DNA of 11,843 nucleotides. Origin: an uncultured Oscillospiraceae bacterium. GTDB lineage: Bacteria > Bacillota > Clostridia > Oscillospirales > Oscillospiraceae. Under the pieces are notes generated by a model that did no database searches, was not told where the DNA came from, and saw only the letters and a program-made list of their open reading frames with translations. A program made the position numbers and the translations under genes. The stretch spans positions 1 through 11,843 of the forward strand of contig CAJUQN010000083.1 of NCBI GenBank assembly GCA_910588625.1, read 5' to 3'. This document shows positions 6,965 to 11,843 of this stretch, piece after piece. Numbering within the stretch: position 1 is the stretch's first letter; each line of letters starts with the position of its first letter.

Positions 6965-7240
6965 TTAATTTCCGCGCTGCTTCTGGTTCATCCTGTCCAG
7001 CACCGCCCTCTGCGCAGGGGAGAGGATGCGGGGCGGCGACACCTTCAGCCACTTCTTGGGCAGCTCAAAGCTCAGCCCGCCCCAGCGGTTGGCGGCGGTC
7101 TGGCGCACTTGTCCCGGATGGGTCCGGCACAGGGCCAAAAGCTGGTTTTTCAGCACCACATTGTGGGTGTAGACACTGGCGGTGGGCTCGGCCTCGTTGA
7201 AATTGATGATGGTCTCCTGCTCGATTTTAGACAGCTTCAC
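6965..7240 (-). CDS. Conserved ICE protein of unknown function (KLSKIEQETIINFNEAE family)
   Basis: Ninety-one residues from a GTG at 7240, four bases after the stop of the upstream gene; a longer GTG start at 7297 would add a Pro/Ala-rich stretch that overlaps the neighbour and is unlikely. The sequence opens with the conserved KLSKIEQETIINFNEAE, followed by ASVYTHNVVLKNQLLALC, and ends with a basic segment (FELPKKWLKVSPPR, LSPAQRAVLDRM). I recognise this as a small protein that recurs in Tn1549-like elements, but no function is known to me. There is no signal peptide or membrane helix. The basic C-terminus would suit nucleic-acid binding, which is a guess. It is the last gene of the upstream operon and is followed by a long hairpin. 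Confidence 0.82.
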   Translation of the reverse strand: MKLSKIEQETIINFNEAEPTASVYTHNVVLKNQLLALCRTHPGQVRQTAANRWGGLSFELPKKWLKVSPPRILSPAQRAVLDRMNQKQRGN

Positions 7241-7244
7241 ATCG

Positions 7245-8126
7245 TCACCGCCCTTTCTCGGGGCCGTGCCTGCCGGGGGAGCCGCTGCCTTGGGCACGGT
7301 CCGCCACCTCCTGCTGGCACTGCTTCAGACTGCCCTGCAGGGAGGGCTTGGATGCTTTGATGGCGGCAACGCGCGCCTCCATCTCCCGCATAGCGGCATC
7401 CTGTAAGATCTCCAGCAGGTCTATGGACACAGGCTCCAGGGGAGCGCCACCCAGGTCCGTCCTGCACTCCAAAATATTCCGCACAGCCAGCAAATGGACC
7501 TGATGGGGATCGTCCCGAATATCCGAAACGATCTCCATCCGTCCGCCGTCCAACTGCCGCATGGTTTCCCTGTCATAGAGGGTGTAGTCATAGGTGGCAT
7601 AGCAGTCGTCATGGGTATAGTCGCGGTCGCTGTCGCTGGTCTGGACATGGAGGTAGGTGGTGCCGCCCACCAGGAAAAGGGCTTCGTCCTCGGTTGCCAG
7701 CTCATTGAATTTGGGCGCGGTGTTGTTGATGATGCCGTCGATCTGGTTGCAGTTCTGCTCCATGCCCAGTTCAGCGGTTTTCAGATGGTTTTCCAGCAGA
7801 CCGGGCAGCTTGGAGAAGGCGAGCTGGTCTACATACCAGCACGTCACCGCGCCGTCCTGTTTGAACGAGACTACATCACCGGGCCTTGCGAAGCCGTTGG
7901 CCCGGTACTCCTCCAATATGGCGAGGGCGTCCGCGCCCCGCATGATCGGGCCGGTGGCGATCAGGTCATACCCGCTGATGATAGGGCTTTCTCCCGTCGA
8001 ACGCGCCTGTTCCAGGGGCACAGGGGAATCCGCCATCGCACCCGTGTCAAAGCGGTAGACCGCCGCCGCATCCCCCTCGCGGGAAAGGAACCCGGCCTCC
8101 CGTTTCCGGGCCGCGTCCCGATCCAT
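7245..8126 (-). CDS. YodL/DUF4316-type ICE accessory protein with an LPD-like C-terminal module
   Basis: The start at ATG 8126 (293 residues) overlaps the upstream TGA as TGATG and has a fitting ribosome binding site (GGAGGG, 8133-8138, six bases away); a GTG at 8144 is a weaker alternative. Residues 50-105 (ISGYDLIATGPI, RPGDVVSFKQDGAVTCWYVD) resemble YodL domains, and residues 115-136 (LKTAELGMEQNCNQIDGIIN) match the DUF4316 hallmark that usually follows YodL. After this comes an extra ~110-residue module (TYLHVQTSDSDRDYTHDD, YDYTLYDRETMRQLDGG) like segments found inside the giant ICE proteins, and a helical, polar tail. No enzymatic motif, signal peptide or membrane segment is visible. It is a cytoplasmic accessory protein of the element; function unknown. 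Confidence 0.78.
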   Translation of the reverse strand: MDRDAARKREAGFLSREGDAAAVYRFDTGAMADSPVPLEQARSTGESPIISGYDLIATGPIMRGADALAILEEYRANGFARPGDVVSFKQDGAVTCWYVDQLAFSKLPGLLENHLKTAELGMEQNCNQIDGIINNTAPKFNELATEDEALFLVGGTTYLHVQTSDSDRDYTHDDCYATYDYTLYDRETMRQLDGGRMEIVSDIRDDPHQVHLLAVRNILECRTDLGGAPLEPVSIDLLEILQDAAMREMEARVAAIKASKPSLQGSLKQCQQEVADRAQGSGSPGRHGPEKGR

Positions 8127-8575
8127 CACCGGCCCTCCCCGCACAAGGCAAGGGCCGCCTCCGCAATGTGGGAGAACTGCTCCGTGAGAGGCAGCACCTC
8201 GCCATATGCGGCGCAGGCAGCGCCAATGACGGCGTGGACGGCGTCGTCCACCGCCGCCAGCACCCCCTCTTGCCCAGAACCGGCCAGCTCCCGCAGGGCT
8301 TCCACCGTATCCGGGGACAGGCCCAGCTTCTCGGCCACTTCCTCCGCGCCGGGGAAATCATCGTCCCCATCCAGGAACCATCCATAGGGCATCCCGAAGT
8401 AGTTGGCGATGGCCCGGAACTGATACACGTCTGGGGCGCTGGCCCCGTTGAGCCAGCGGTTCACCACCGGCACGGACACACCCGCCGCGCGGGCCAGCTC
8501 ATCCCGGCCCGTCCCGCTGACGGTGAGCAGGTTTTTCAGGCATTGATCAAATTTTTTGGTTTTTTCCATCTTCAT
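8126..8575 (-). CDS. XRE-family helix-turn-helix regulator
   Basis: 149 residues from ATG 8575, which overlaps the topoisomerase stop (ATGA) and has a ribosome binding site (GGAAGGGAG). Residues ~10-68 form a Cro/C1-type HTH domain: DELARAAGVSVPVVNRWLNG is the turn and recognition helix, and FRAIANYFGMPYGWFL the closing helices. The remaining 80 residues are helical and acidic, with no peptidase or ligand motif seen; they may dimerise. Embedded in the transfer operon, it probably represses element promoters, and the dyad inside the nearby small-RNA promoter is one possible target. Downstream coupling is by TGATG. Confidence 0.88.
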   Translation of the reverse strand: MKMEKTKKFDQCLKNLLTVSGTGRDELARAAGVSVPVVNRWLNGASAPDVYQFRAIANYFGMPYGWFLDGDDDFPGAEEVAEKLGLSPDTVEALRELAGSGQEGVLAAVDDAVHAVIGAACAAYGEVLPLTEQFSHIAEAALALCGEGR

Positions 8576-9411
8576 TTCGCTCCCTTCCTCTTGTCAAATT
8601 CCAGCTCAAAGCGCACATATTTCCCGCCGTCGTCTACCATCACCACCGTGGCGTCATAGAAAACGCCCTTGCGCTCGGAGAACAGGTTGGTCACATGGGC
8701 CCGACCGTCTCGCAGGAGGGCGGCGGTGATCTTTCGGGTCAGCTCCTTGCGCTTGCTGGCGAAAAAGCGGTTGTTTTTCCACAGGGCAAAGCCGCAGGGC
8801 GGCGTGTCGTAGTAGCCTTCGCAGAAAAAGCTCTTTTTTCCCTCCACCACATCCTTACCGCACCGGGGGCACTTGCCCATCACGGTCCGCCCGGAACGGG
8901 ACAGAGCGGACGAGGCCACGGACACGTTGGCGTAGCTCCGTACCAGCCCCCGCAGCATCTCCACGATCCCGGCCATGAACTCCTCCGGGGCCAGCTCACC
9001 CCGCTCCACAGCCCCCAGCCGTTCCTCCCACTCCGCCGTCAGTTTGGCGGATTTGAGCTGGTCGGGCATAGCCCAGGCCAGGGCCAGTCCCTTTTCCGTG
9101 GGGACCAGATGCCTGCCCTCCCGCGCCGCGTAGCCGGAACGCACCAGAATGTTGTACTGCTTCCTGGTGTCCGGCAGCACCCGGTACTGCCATTCGCCGG
9201 GGACGATGGGCAGGTCGGCGTAGGTCCACTTGGAATACCTGGGGTCGTAGGCGTCGGCAGGGGCCAGCTCCACCAGATGGCCGACACACCAGCCCACCAG
9301 CCAGCCATTCCCCTCAAAATAGCCGTCCCGCTTGTCCGAGGCCCCCAGCACCTGGGCGATGGCTCGGGCCACGGACGGCTTTTCGGTGATTACTAATTGT
9401 ATAAGTATCAC
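8572..9411 (-). CDS. topB: DNA topoisomerase III remnant: Toprim start joined to C-terminal zinc ribbon, catalytic middle deleted
   Basis: The 279-residue frame starts at GTG 9411 behind AAGGAAGG. Residues 1-89 are the Toprim N-terminus of type IA topoisomerases (LVITEKPSVARAIAQVLG, WCVGHLVEL, KQYNIL), including the catalytic Glu of TEKPS. At about residue 89/90 (near 9144) it jumps in frame to the far C-terminal region (VRSGYAAREGRHLVPTEKG), then a Cys4 zinc ribbon (C181, C184, C197, C206; GFALWKNNRFF) and the terminal TYDATV-like segment. Element-encoded TopB proteins are near 690 residues, so around 400 are missing, including the Toprim DxD and the TYPRTDSRY segment with the active-site Tyr. 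The product cannot relax DNA. It could be a decayed gene, a residual DNA-binding protein, or an assembly collapse. It overlaps the XRE gene by ATGA. Confidence 0.9.
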   Translation of the reverse strand: MILIQLVITEKPSVARAIAQVLGASDKRDGYFEGNGWLVGWCVGHLVELAPADAYDPRYSKWTYADLPIVPGEWQYRVLPDTRKQYNILVRSGYAAREGRHLVPTEKGLALAWAMPDQLKSAKLTAEWEERLGAVERGELAPEEFMAGIVEMLRGLVRSYANVSVASSALSRSGRTVMGKCPRCGKDVVEGKKSFFCEGYYDTPPCGFALWKNNRFFASKRKELTRKITAALLRDGRAHVTNLFSERKGVFYDATVVMVDDGGKYVRFELEFDKRKGAK

Positions 9412-9419
9412 GTCCTTCC

Positions 9420-9758
9420 TTAACTTGCCGCAATACGATCAGCGGCGATCTTGCAGTATGCGGGGTTGATTTCAACTCCGGTGAAGCTGCGCCCGAGGCG
9501 TTTGGCGACAGCGCCGGTGGTGCCGCTCCCCGCAAAGGGGTCCAGCACCATCCCGCCCTCTGGACACCCGGCCAGTATGCACGGCTCAACCAGCTTTTCC
9601 GGGAATACGGCACAGTGAGCACCTTTGAAATACGCCGGACACAGGCTCCACACGCTCCGTTTGTTCCGGGTTTTCCCGTCCCCGCCCGGTTTCAGCGGGC
9701 CGTTTGTTTTCCCCGGCTGACGAAACGACCCCTTTTGATGGGCGATATCCTGCTTCAT
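9420..9758 (-). pseudogene. N4/N6 DNA methyltransferase, C-terminal fragment
   Basis: A 112-residue fragment begins at an ATG without ribosome binding site; the frame opens upstream at about 9785. It holds the C-terminal third of a beta-class N4/N6 methylase of the kind carried by ICEs: RRSVWS-like RSVWSL, FPEKLVEPCILAGCP, SAM-binding motif I DPFAGSGTTGAVA (73-85) and GVEINPAY. The N-terminal part with the catalytic D/NPPY/W motif and target recognition region is absent; in its place is the small Cys gene plus a 6-codon ATG-to-TAG stub. Full-length relatives would protect element DNA from restriction. Without motif IV it should be inactive, so I call it a pseudogene. Its stop lies nine bases before the topB GTG. 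Confidence 0.85.
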
Positions 9759-9780
9759 ACGGGCTACTGAAGCGGTGCCA

Positions 9781-9954
9781 TCAGCGCTTTCTCACCAGCT
9801 TCCGAAGGCATACCCCGATACATGGCGCGCCCTTATCATAGGGGCACCCCGCGCAGGGGTGGCCGGGAGGCCGGGAGGGGGGCGGCGCGCCCCTTCTCCC
9901 GGTGGGCACCTGGGTCATGAACACCTCATAGGGGCTGTCGGTGAAGCGTGTCAT
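9781..9954 (-). CDS. Small Cys-containing ICE protein (57 residues), putative zinc binder
   Basis: ATG 9954 overlaps the DUF4366 stop (ATGA), and the frame runs 57 codons to TGA 9781-9783. It opens with MTRFTDSPYEVFMTQVP, a beginning I recognise from small proteins at this position in Tn1549-like elements, followed by a Pro-rich segment and two Cys pairs, CAGC (34-37) and CIGVC (45-49), then a basic tail (RKLVRKR). The 2+2 Cys spacing suggests a small zinc-binding fold. No function is known to me. Tight coupling to DUF4366 suggests co-expression with the transfer machinery. The family usually sits right here, which supports the call despite its small size. Confidence 0.8.
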   Translation of the reverse strand: MTRFTDSPYEVFMTQVPTGRRGAPPPSRPPGHPCAGCPYDKGAPCIGVCLRKLVRKR

Positions 9955-10700
9955 ACGTCGCCGTCACCGCCATAGTCCTCGGGGTCGTCCGGCTCATAGG
10001 GCTCGTCTTCATAAGAACGGGGCGCGGGTTCCTCATAGGCGAGGGGAGCGGGCAGATCATCCTCATTGACGGTGGGCTCCTCCTCGCCCCCCGTCAGCTC
10101 ATCCAGGTCCTCCGCGTCGGCCAGATCGTGCTTGGGCTTGTAGATCTTGATGTACCAGCCAGCGGCCCCCACTGCCAGCGCCGCCAGAAGCACGATGATG
10201 ACTGTCCCGGTCCCGCCGCTGTCCTGGGGCTTCTCCGGCTCCGGGTCTGTCTGACTGGGGGCCTCCGCTGTGGCGGCACAGCCCTGCCAGGACAGGACGC
10301 AGACAGGACAGGCGGCGTTCACCGCACCGGGGACGCATTTCTGGGTACAGGCGCACACCGGGGCGGGGTCGGGCACGGCGGACTGGGACGGCCCCTCCGG
10401 GTCCTTCTCCGCCAGCGCCATCAGGTCGGACTCCGTAACGGCGTTGAGAAAGTACACGTTCTCGCTGTCCCGCTGGCGGTCGATGACCAGATAAAACACG
10501 TTCTCATCCGGGGTGGCGATGGTGAAGAACTCCCGTCCGCTCTCGGTGGCGGTGCCGGAAACATTGTCGATCACCGTGCCCTGGCCTCCAGGCGGGGTGG
10601 TGAGCCCCGCCGAAGGCTGGGGCGCGGGGTTGGGAGAAGCTGTGGCATCGGTGCCGCCGGGTGTGGAAGGTGCTGGGGTAGGGTGTGTTGATGCTGGCAT
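9951..10700 (-). CDS. DUF4366 (CD1107-type) mobile-element membrane protein, N-terminus lost
   Basis: The 249-residue frame begins at an ATG (10700) that lacks a ribosome binding site and lies inside the end of the hydrolase frame; a TGA blocks the frame shortly upstream. After a Pro/Thr-rich stretch comes the conserved DUF4366 core (residues 41-98: GTVIDNVSG, FFTIATPDENVFYLVIDRQR, NVYFLNAVTESDL), a Cys-rich segment (C116, C118, C122, C131, C134, C141), a single membrane helix (about 164-184, TVIIVLLAALAVGAAGWYI) and an acidic cytoplasmic tail. In intact elements this protein starts with a signal peptide, so the core is extracellular; here that peptide is missing. The protein is therefore likely mislocalised or made only as a frameshift fusion with the hydrolase. 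The family is a conserved partner of the cell-wall hydrolase in the transfer apparatus. Confidence 0.8.
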   Translation of the reverse strand: MPASTHPTPAPSTPGGTDATASPNPAPQPSAGLTTPPGGQGTVIDNVSGTATESGREFFTIATPDENVFYLVIDRQRDSENVYFLNAVTESDLMALAEKDPEGPSQSAVPDPAPVCACTQKCVPGAVNAACPVCVLSWQGCAATAEAPSQTDPEPEKPQDSGGTGTVIIVLLAALAVGAAGWYIKIYKPKHDLADAEDLDELTGGEEEPTVNEDDLPAPLAYEEPAPRSYEDEPYEPDDPEDYGGDGDV

Positions 10701-11730
10701 AGGAAATGGGGTCGCCGCAGTGGATCATCCGCCCGCCGCCCACATAGATGCCCACATGGGTGGGCCGGTTGGGATAGGGCGCGTCGTAGGTGCCGATGAA
10801 GAAGATCAAGTCACCGGGCTGGGCGTCAGCGGCGGACACCGGGGTGCAGATATCCTCCAGGCCCATCACCCCAAGCCGTCCGTAGCTCCAGCCGCTGTGG
10901 TTGATGACCCAGGACACATAGCCGGAGCAGTCGAAGGAGGTGGCGGGGGTGGCGCCGCCCCAGACATAGGGGAAACCGAGATACTGCTCTGCCACGGCCA
11001 GCATGGCCTGGAAGCGGTCGCTCCCCATTGCCGCGCCGGGATTGTCCGGGATTTCCGGCCCGCCCGGTGTGCCGGGGAGGGCGCTGGTATAACCGCCCGT
11101 GTCCACAAAATAATAGGGATTCAGGTATTCGCCGTTCAGCATGACCTCCAGATGGAGGTGGGGGCCGGTGCTGTCCCCGGTGCTGCCCACCGTGGCGATC
11201 ACGTCCCCCCGCTTCACTTCCTGCCCCGCGTTGACGGAGAGGCTGGCACAGTGGGCGTACCGGGACTGATAGCCTTTTTCGTCCTCGATCACCACGCACA
11301 GGCCGCAGCCGCCAGCGTTCCCCGCCGACACCACCCGCCCGTCCTGGACGGCATGGATGTCGGTGCCCTGGGCGGCGGCGATATCCACGCCCCGGTGCAG
11401 GTTCTTTTCCCCGCTGATGGGGTGGACCCGCCAGCCGTAGAGACTGGACACATGGCCCAGCCAGGAAAAGTCAAAGGGATTGGCGAATGCCTGACGGCCT
11501 CCCAGGGTCTGCATATAGGATTCATAGCGGTCTGTCTGCTCCCCTGGGGCGAGGATTTCCGCCATCAGGTCCGACCACCGGCGCACGGTGAGGGTGGTTT
11601 TCAGCACTGTCCATTCATAGGGGCAGGCGAAATTTGGTACTGTGGTAGAATCTTGCTCTAAGAAAGTGGCGGCTTCCCCTGTGTGGGCTTCCCTCAATAC
11701 CTTTAGTGCCGCAAGCGGGGATTTTGCCAA
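10504..11730 (-). CDS. Bifunctional peptidoglycan hydrolase (M23 endopeptidase + NlpC/P60), truncated at both ends
   Basis: Residues 90-208 are an M23 zinc endopeptidase domain (YGWRVHPISGEKNLHRGVD; ligands H112, D116, H193 of HLHLE, with H191 and H160). Residues 237-351 are an NlpC/P60 cysteine peptidase (YVWGGATPATSFDCSGYV; C268, H325 of THVGIYV, H337). Such two-domain enzymes open the cell wall for the conjugation channel. The frame starts at TTG 11730 without a clear ribosome binding site. Intact relatives have several hundred more N-terminal residues with a membrane helix, whereas here the first ~35 codons look like unrelated sequence joined just before CPYEWTVLKTTLTVR. At the other end, homology stops at TPY (residue 351, near 10678) and the last ~57 codons are a shadow of DUF4366. 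The catalytic residues are intact, but export and anchoring are doubtful. Confidence 0.82.
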   Translation of the reverse strand: MAKSPLAALKVLREAHTGEAATFLEQDSTTVPNFACPYEWTVLKTTLTVRRWSDLMAEILAPGEQTDRYESYMQTLGGRQAFANPFDFSWLGHVSSLYGWRVHPISGEKNLHRGVDIAAAQGTDIHAVQDGRVVSAGNAGGCGLCVVIEDEKGYQSRYAHCASLSVNAGQEVKRGDVIATVGSTGDSTGPHLHLEVMLNGEYLNPYYFVDTGGYTSALPGTPGGPEIPDNPGAAMGSDRFQAMLAVAEQYLGFPYVWGGATPATSFDCSGYVSWVINHSGWSYGRLGVMGLEDICTPVSAADAQPGDLIFFIGTYDAPYPNRPTHVGIYVGGGRMIHCGDPISYASINTPYPSTFHTRRHRCHSFSQPRAPAFGGAHHPAWRPGHGDRQCFRHRHRERTGVLHHRHPG

Positions 11731-11736
11731 AGTAAC

Positions 11737-11830
11737 GGCGATATTTCCCCCTACTACCTACAACACCACACAAAACAAAAATGACGGAGATTTGCGGAAA
11801 TTTCCCTCTATTCCTTACAAAACCGCACAA
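11737..11830. repeat. Degenerate tandem repeat, 57-bp period, at the right edge
   Basis: 11737-11773 and 11794-11830 match at 28 of 37 positions at an offset of 57 bp, sharing TTTCCC, TACAA and CAC-rich blocks. The stretch is A/T-richer than the genes around it and contains no good start or gene; frames across it are short. It may be the end of a dispersed repeat reaching in from outside the window. The array could continue to the right. Confidence 0.45.
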
Positions 11831-11843
11831 GCCGGAATAGGCG

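Larger units (their letters stand above)
1..11730. mobile_element. Part of a Tn1549/CTn-like integrative conjugative element, accessory and transfer module
   Basis: The minus-strand genes form the order known from Firmicutes conjugative transposons: cell-wall hydrolase, DUF4366, small Cys protein, DNA methylase, topoisomerase III, small accessory genes, then the giant ArdC/methylase/helicase-like protein. Neither end of the element, no integrase, no relaxase and no att site is visible, so the element extends beyond the left edge and probably the right. Several members are internally deleted or fragmented. The assignment rests on recognised protein families; the boundaries are unknown. Confidence 0.85.

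Noticed and set aside
6855..6968. Small plus-strand frame of about 37 codons across the terminator
   Set aside because: It reads through the terminator stem and the second hairpin, has no ribosome binding site and no protein-like features.
6704..7360. Type III toxin-antitoxin locus (repeat RNA plus toxin)
   Set aside because: The promoter-repeats-terminator layout fits, but no toxin-like gene follows on the plus strand; the only plus frame there is a shadow of minus-strand genes. Kept only as an analogy.
8572..9411. A new short topoisomerase or primase class
   Set aside because: Both parts match opposite ends of ordinary TopB and the residues needed for catalysis are absent, so deletion explains it better.
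10513..11661. Long plus-strand open frame (382 codons)
   Set aside because: Antisense to the M23/NlpC hydrolase, whose catalytic motifs are on the minus strand.

Overview
This window looks like part of the conjugation and accessory module of an integrative conjugative element (Tn1549/CTn type) from a GC-rich gut Clostridia, probably of the Oscillospiraceae. The evidence is the gene set in its usual order: M23/NlpC-P60 cell-wall hydrolase, DUF4366 membrane protein, small Cys protein, N4/N6 DNA methylase remnant, topoisomerase III remnant, XRE regulator, YodL/DUF4316 protein, and a giant ArdC/MutS-like/N6-methylase (LtrC-like, SNF2-type) protein. Host and family names come from recognising the proteins; no search was run.

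Layout: every protein gene lies on the minus strand, so it reads from right to left. From the right edge: a degenerate 57-bp-period repeat (11737-11830); a truncated peptidoglycan hydrolase (10504-11730) that runs out of frame into DUF4366 (9951-10700); a 57-residue Cys protein missed by simple length cut-offs (9781-9954); a methyltransferase C-terminal fragment (9420-9758); a topoisomerase III lacking its catalytic middle (8572-9411); an XRE regulator (8126-8575); a YodL-type protein (7245-8126); and a 91-residue conserved protein (6965-7240). Many junctions are ATGA or TGATG overlaps, so this is one translationally coupled operon. A 372-bp non-coding block follows. Then comes the giant protein, broken into three frames: 4979-6559, 3595-4974 and a 1198-codon open frame from 3595 off the left edge.

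Two items stand out. First, the non-coding block carries a complete plus-strand RNA gene: a perfect consensus promoter (TTGACA, 17 nt, TATAAT) with an internal dyad, two 44-nt repeats that each fold into a hairpin with a compensatory base-pair change, and a strong intrinsic terminator. It runs against every protein gene and has no companion gene on its own strand. Second, a complete tnpV gene with its own ribosome binding site lies inside the first piece of the giant gene in another frame, and the low-complexity linker of the host protein is simply tnpV read out of frame.

The conjugation genes look eroded or mis-assembled: several contain deletions that remove catalytic parts (topoisomerase, methylase, the hydrolase/DUF4366 junction, the giant protein). 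The element is therefore either a decaying relic that keeps its regulatory and defence-evasion genes, or a consensus assembly with collapsed segments. Raw reads would tell which.
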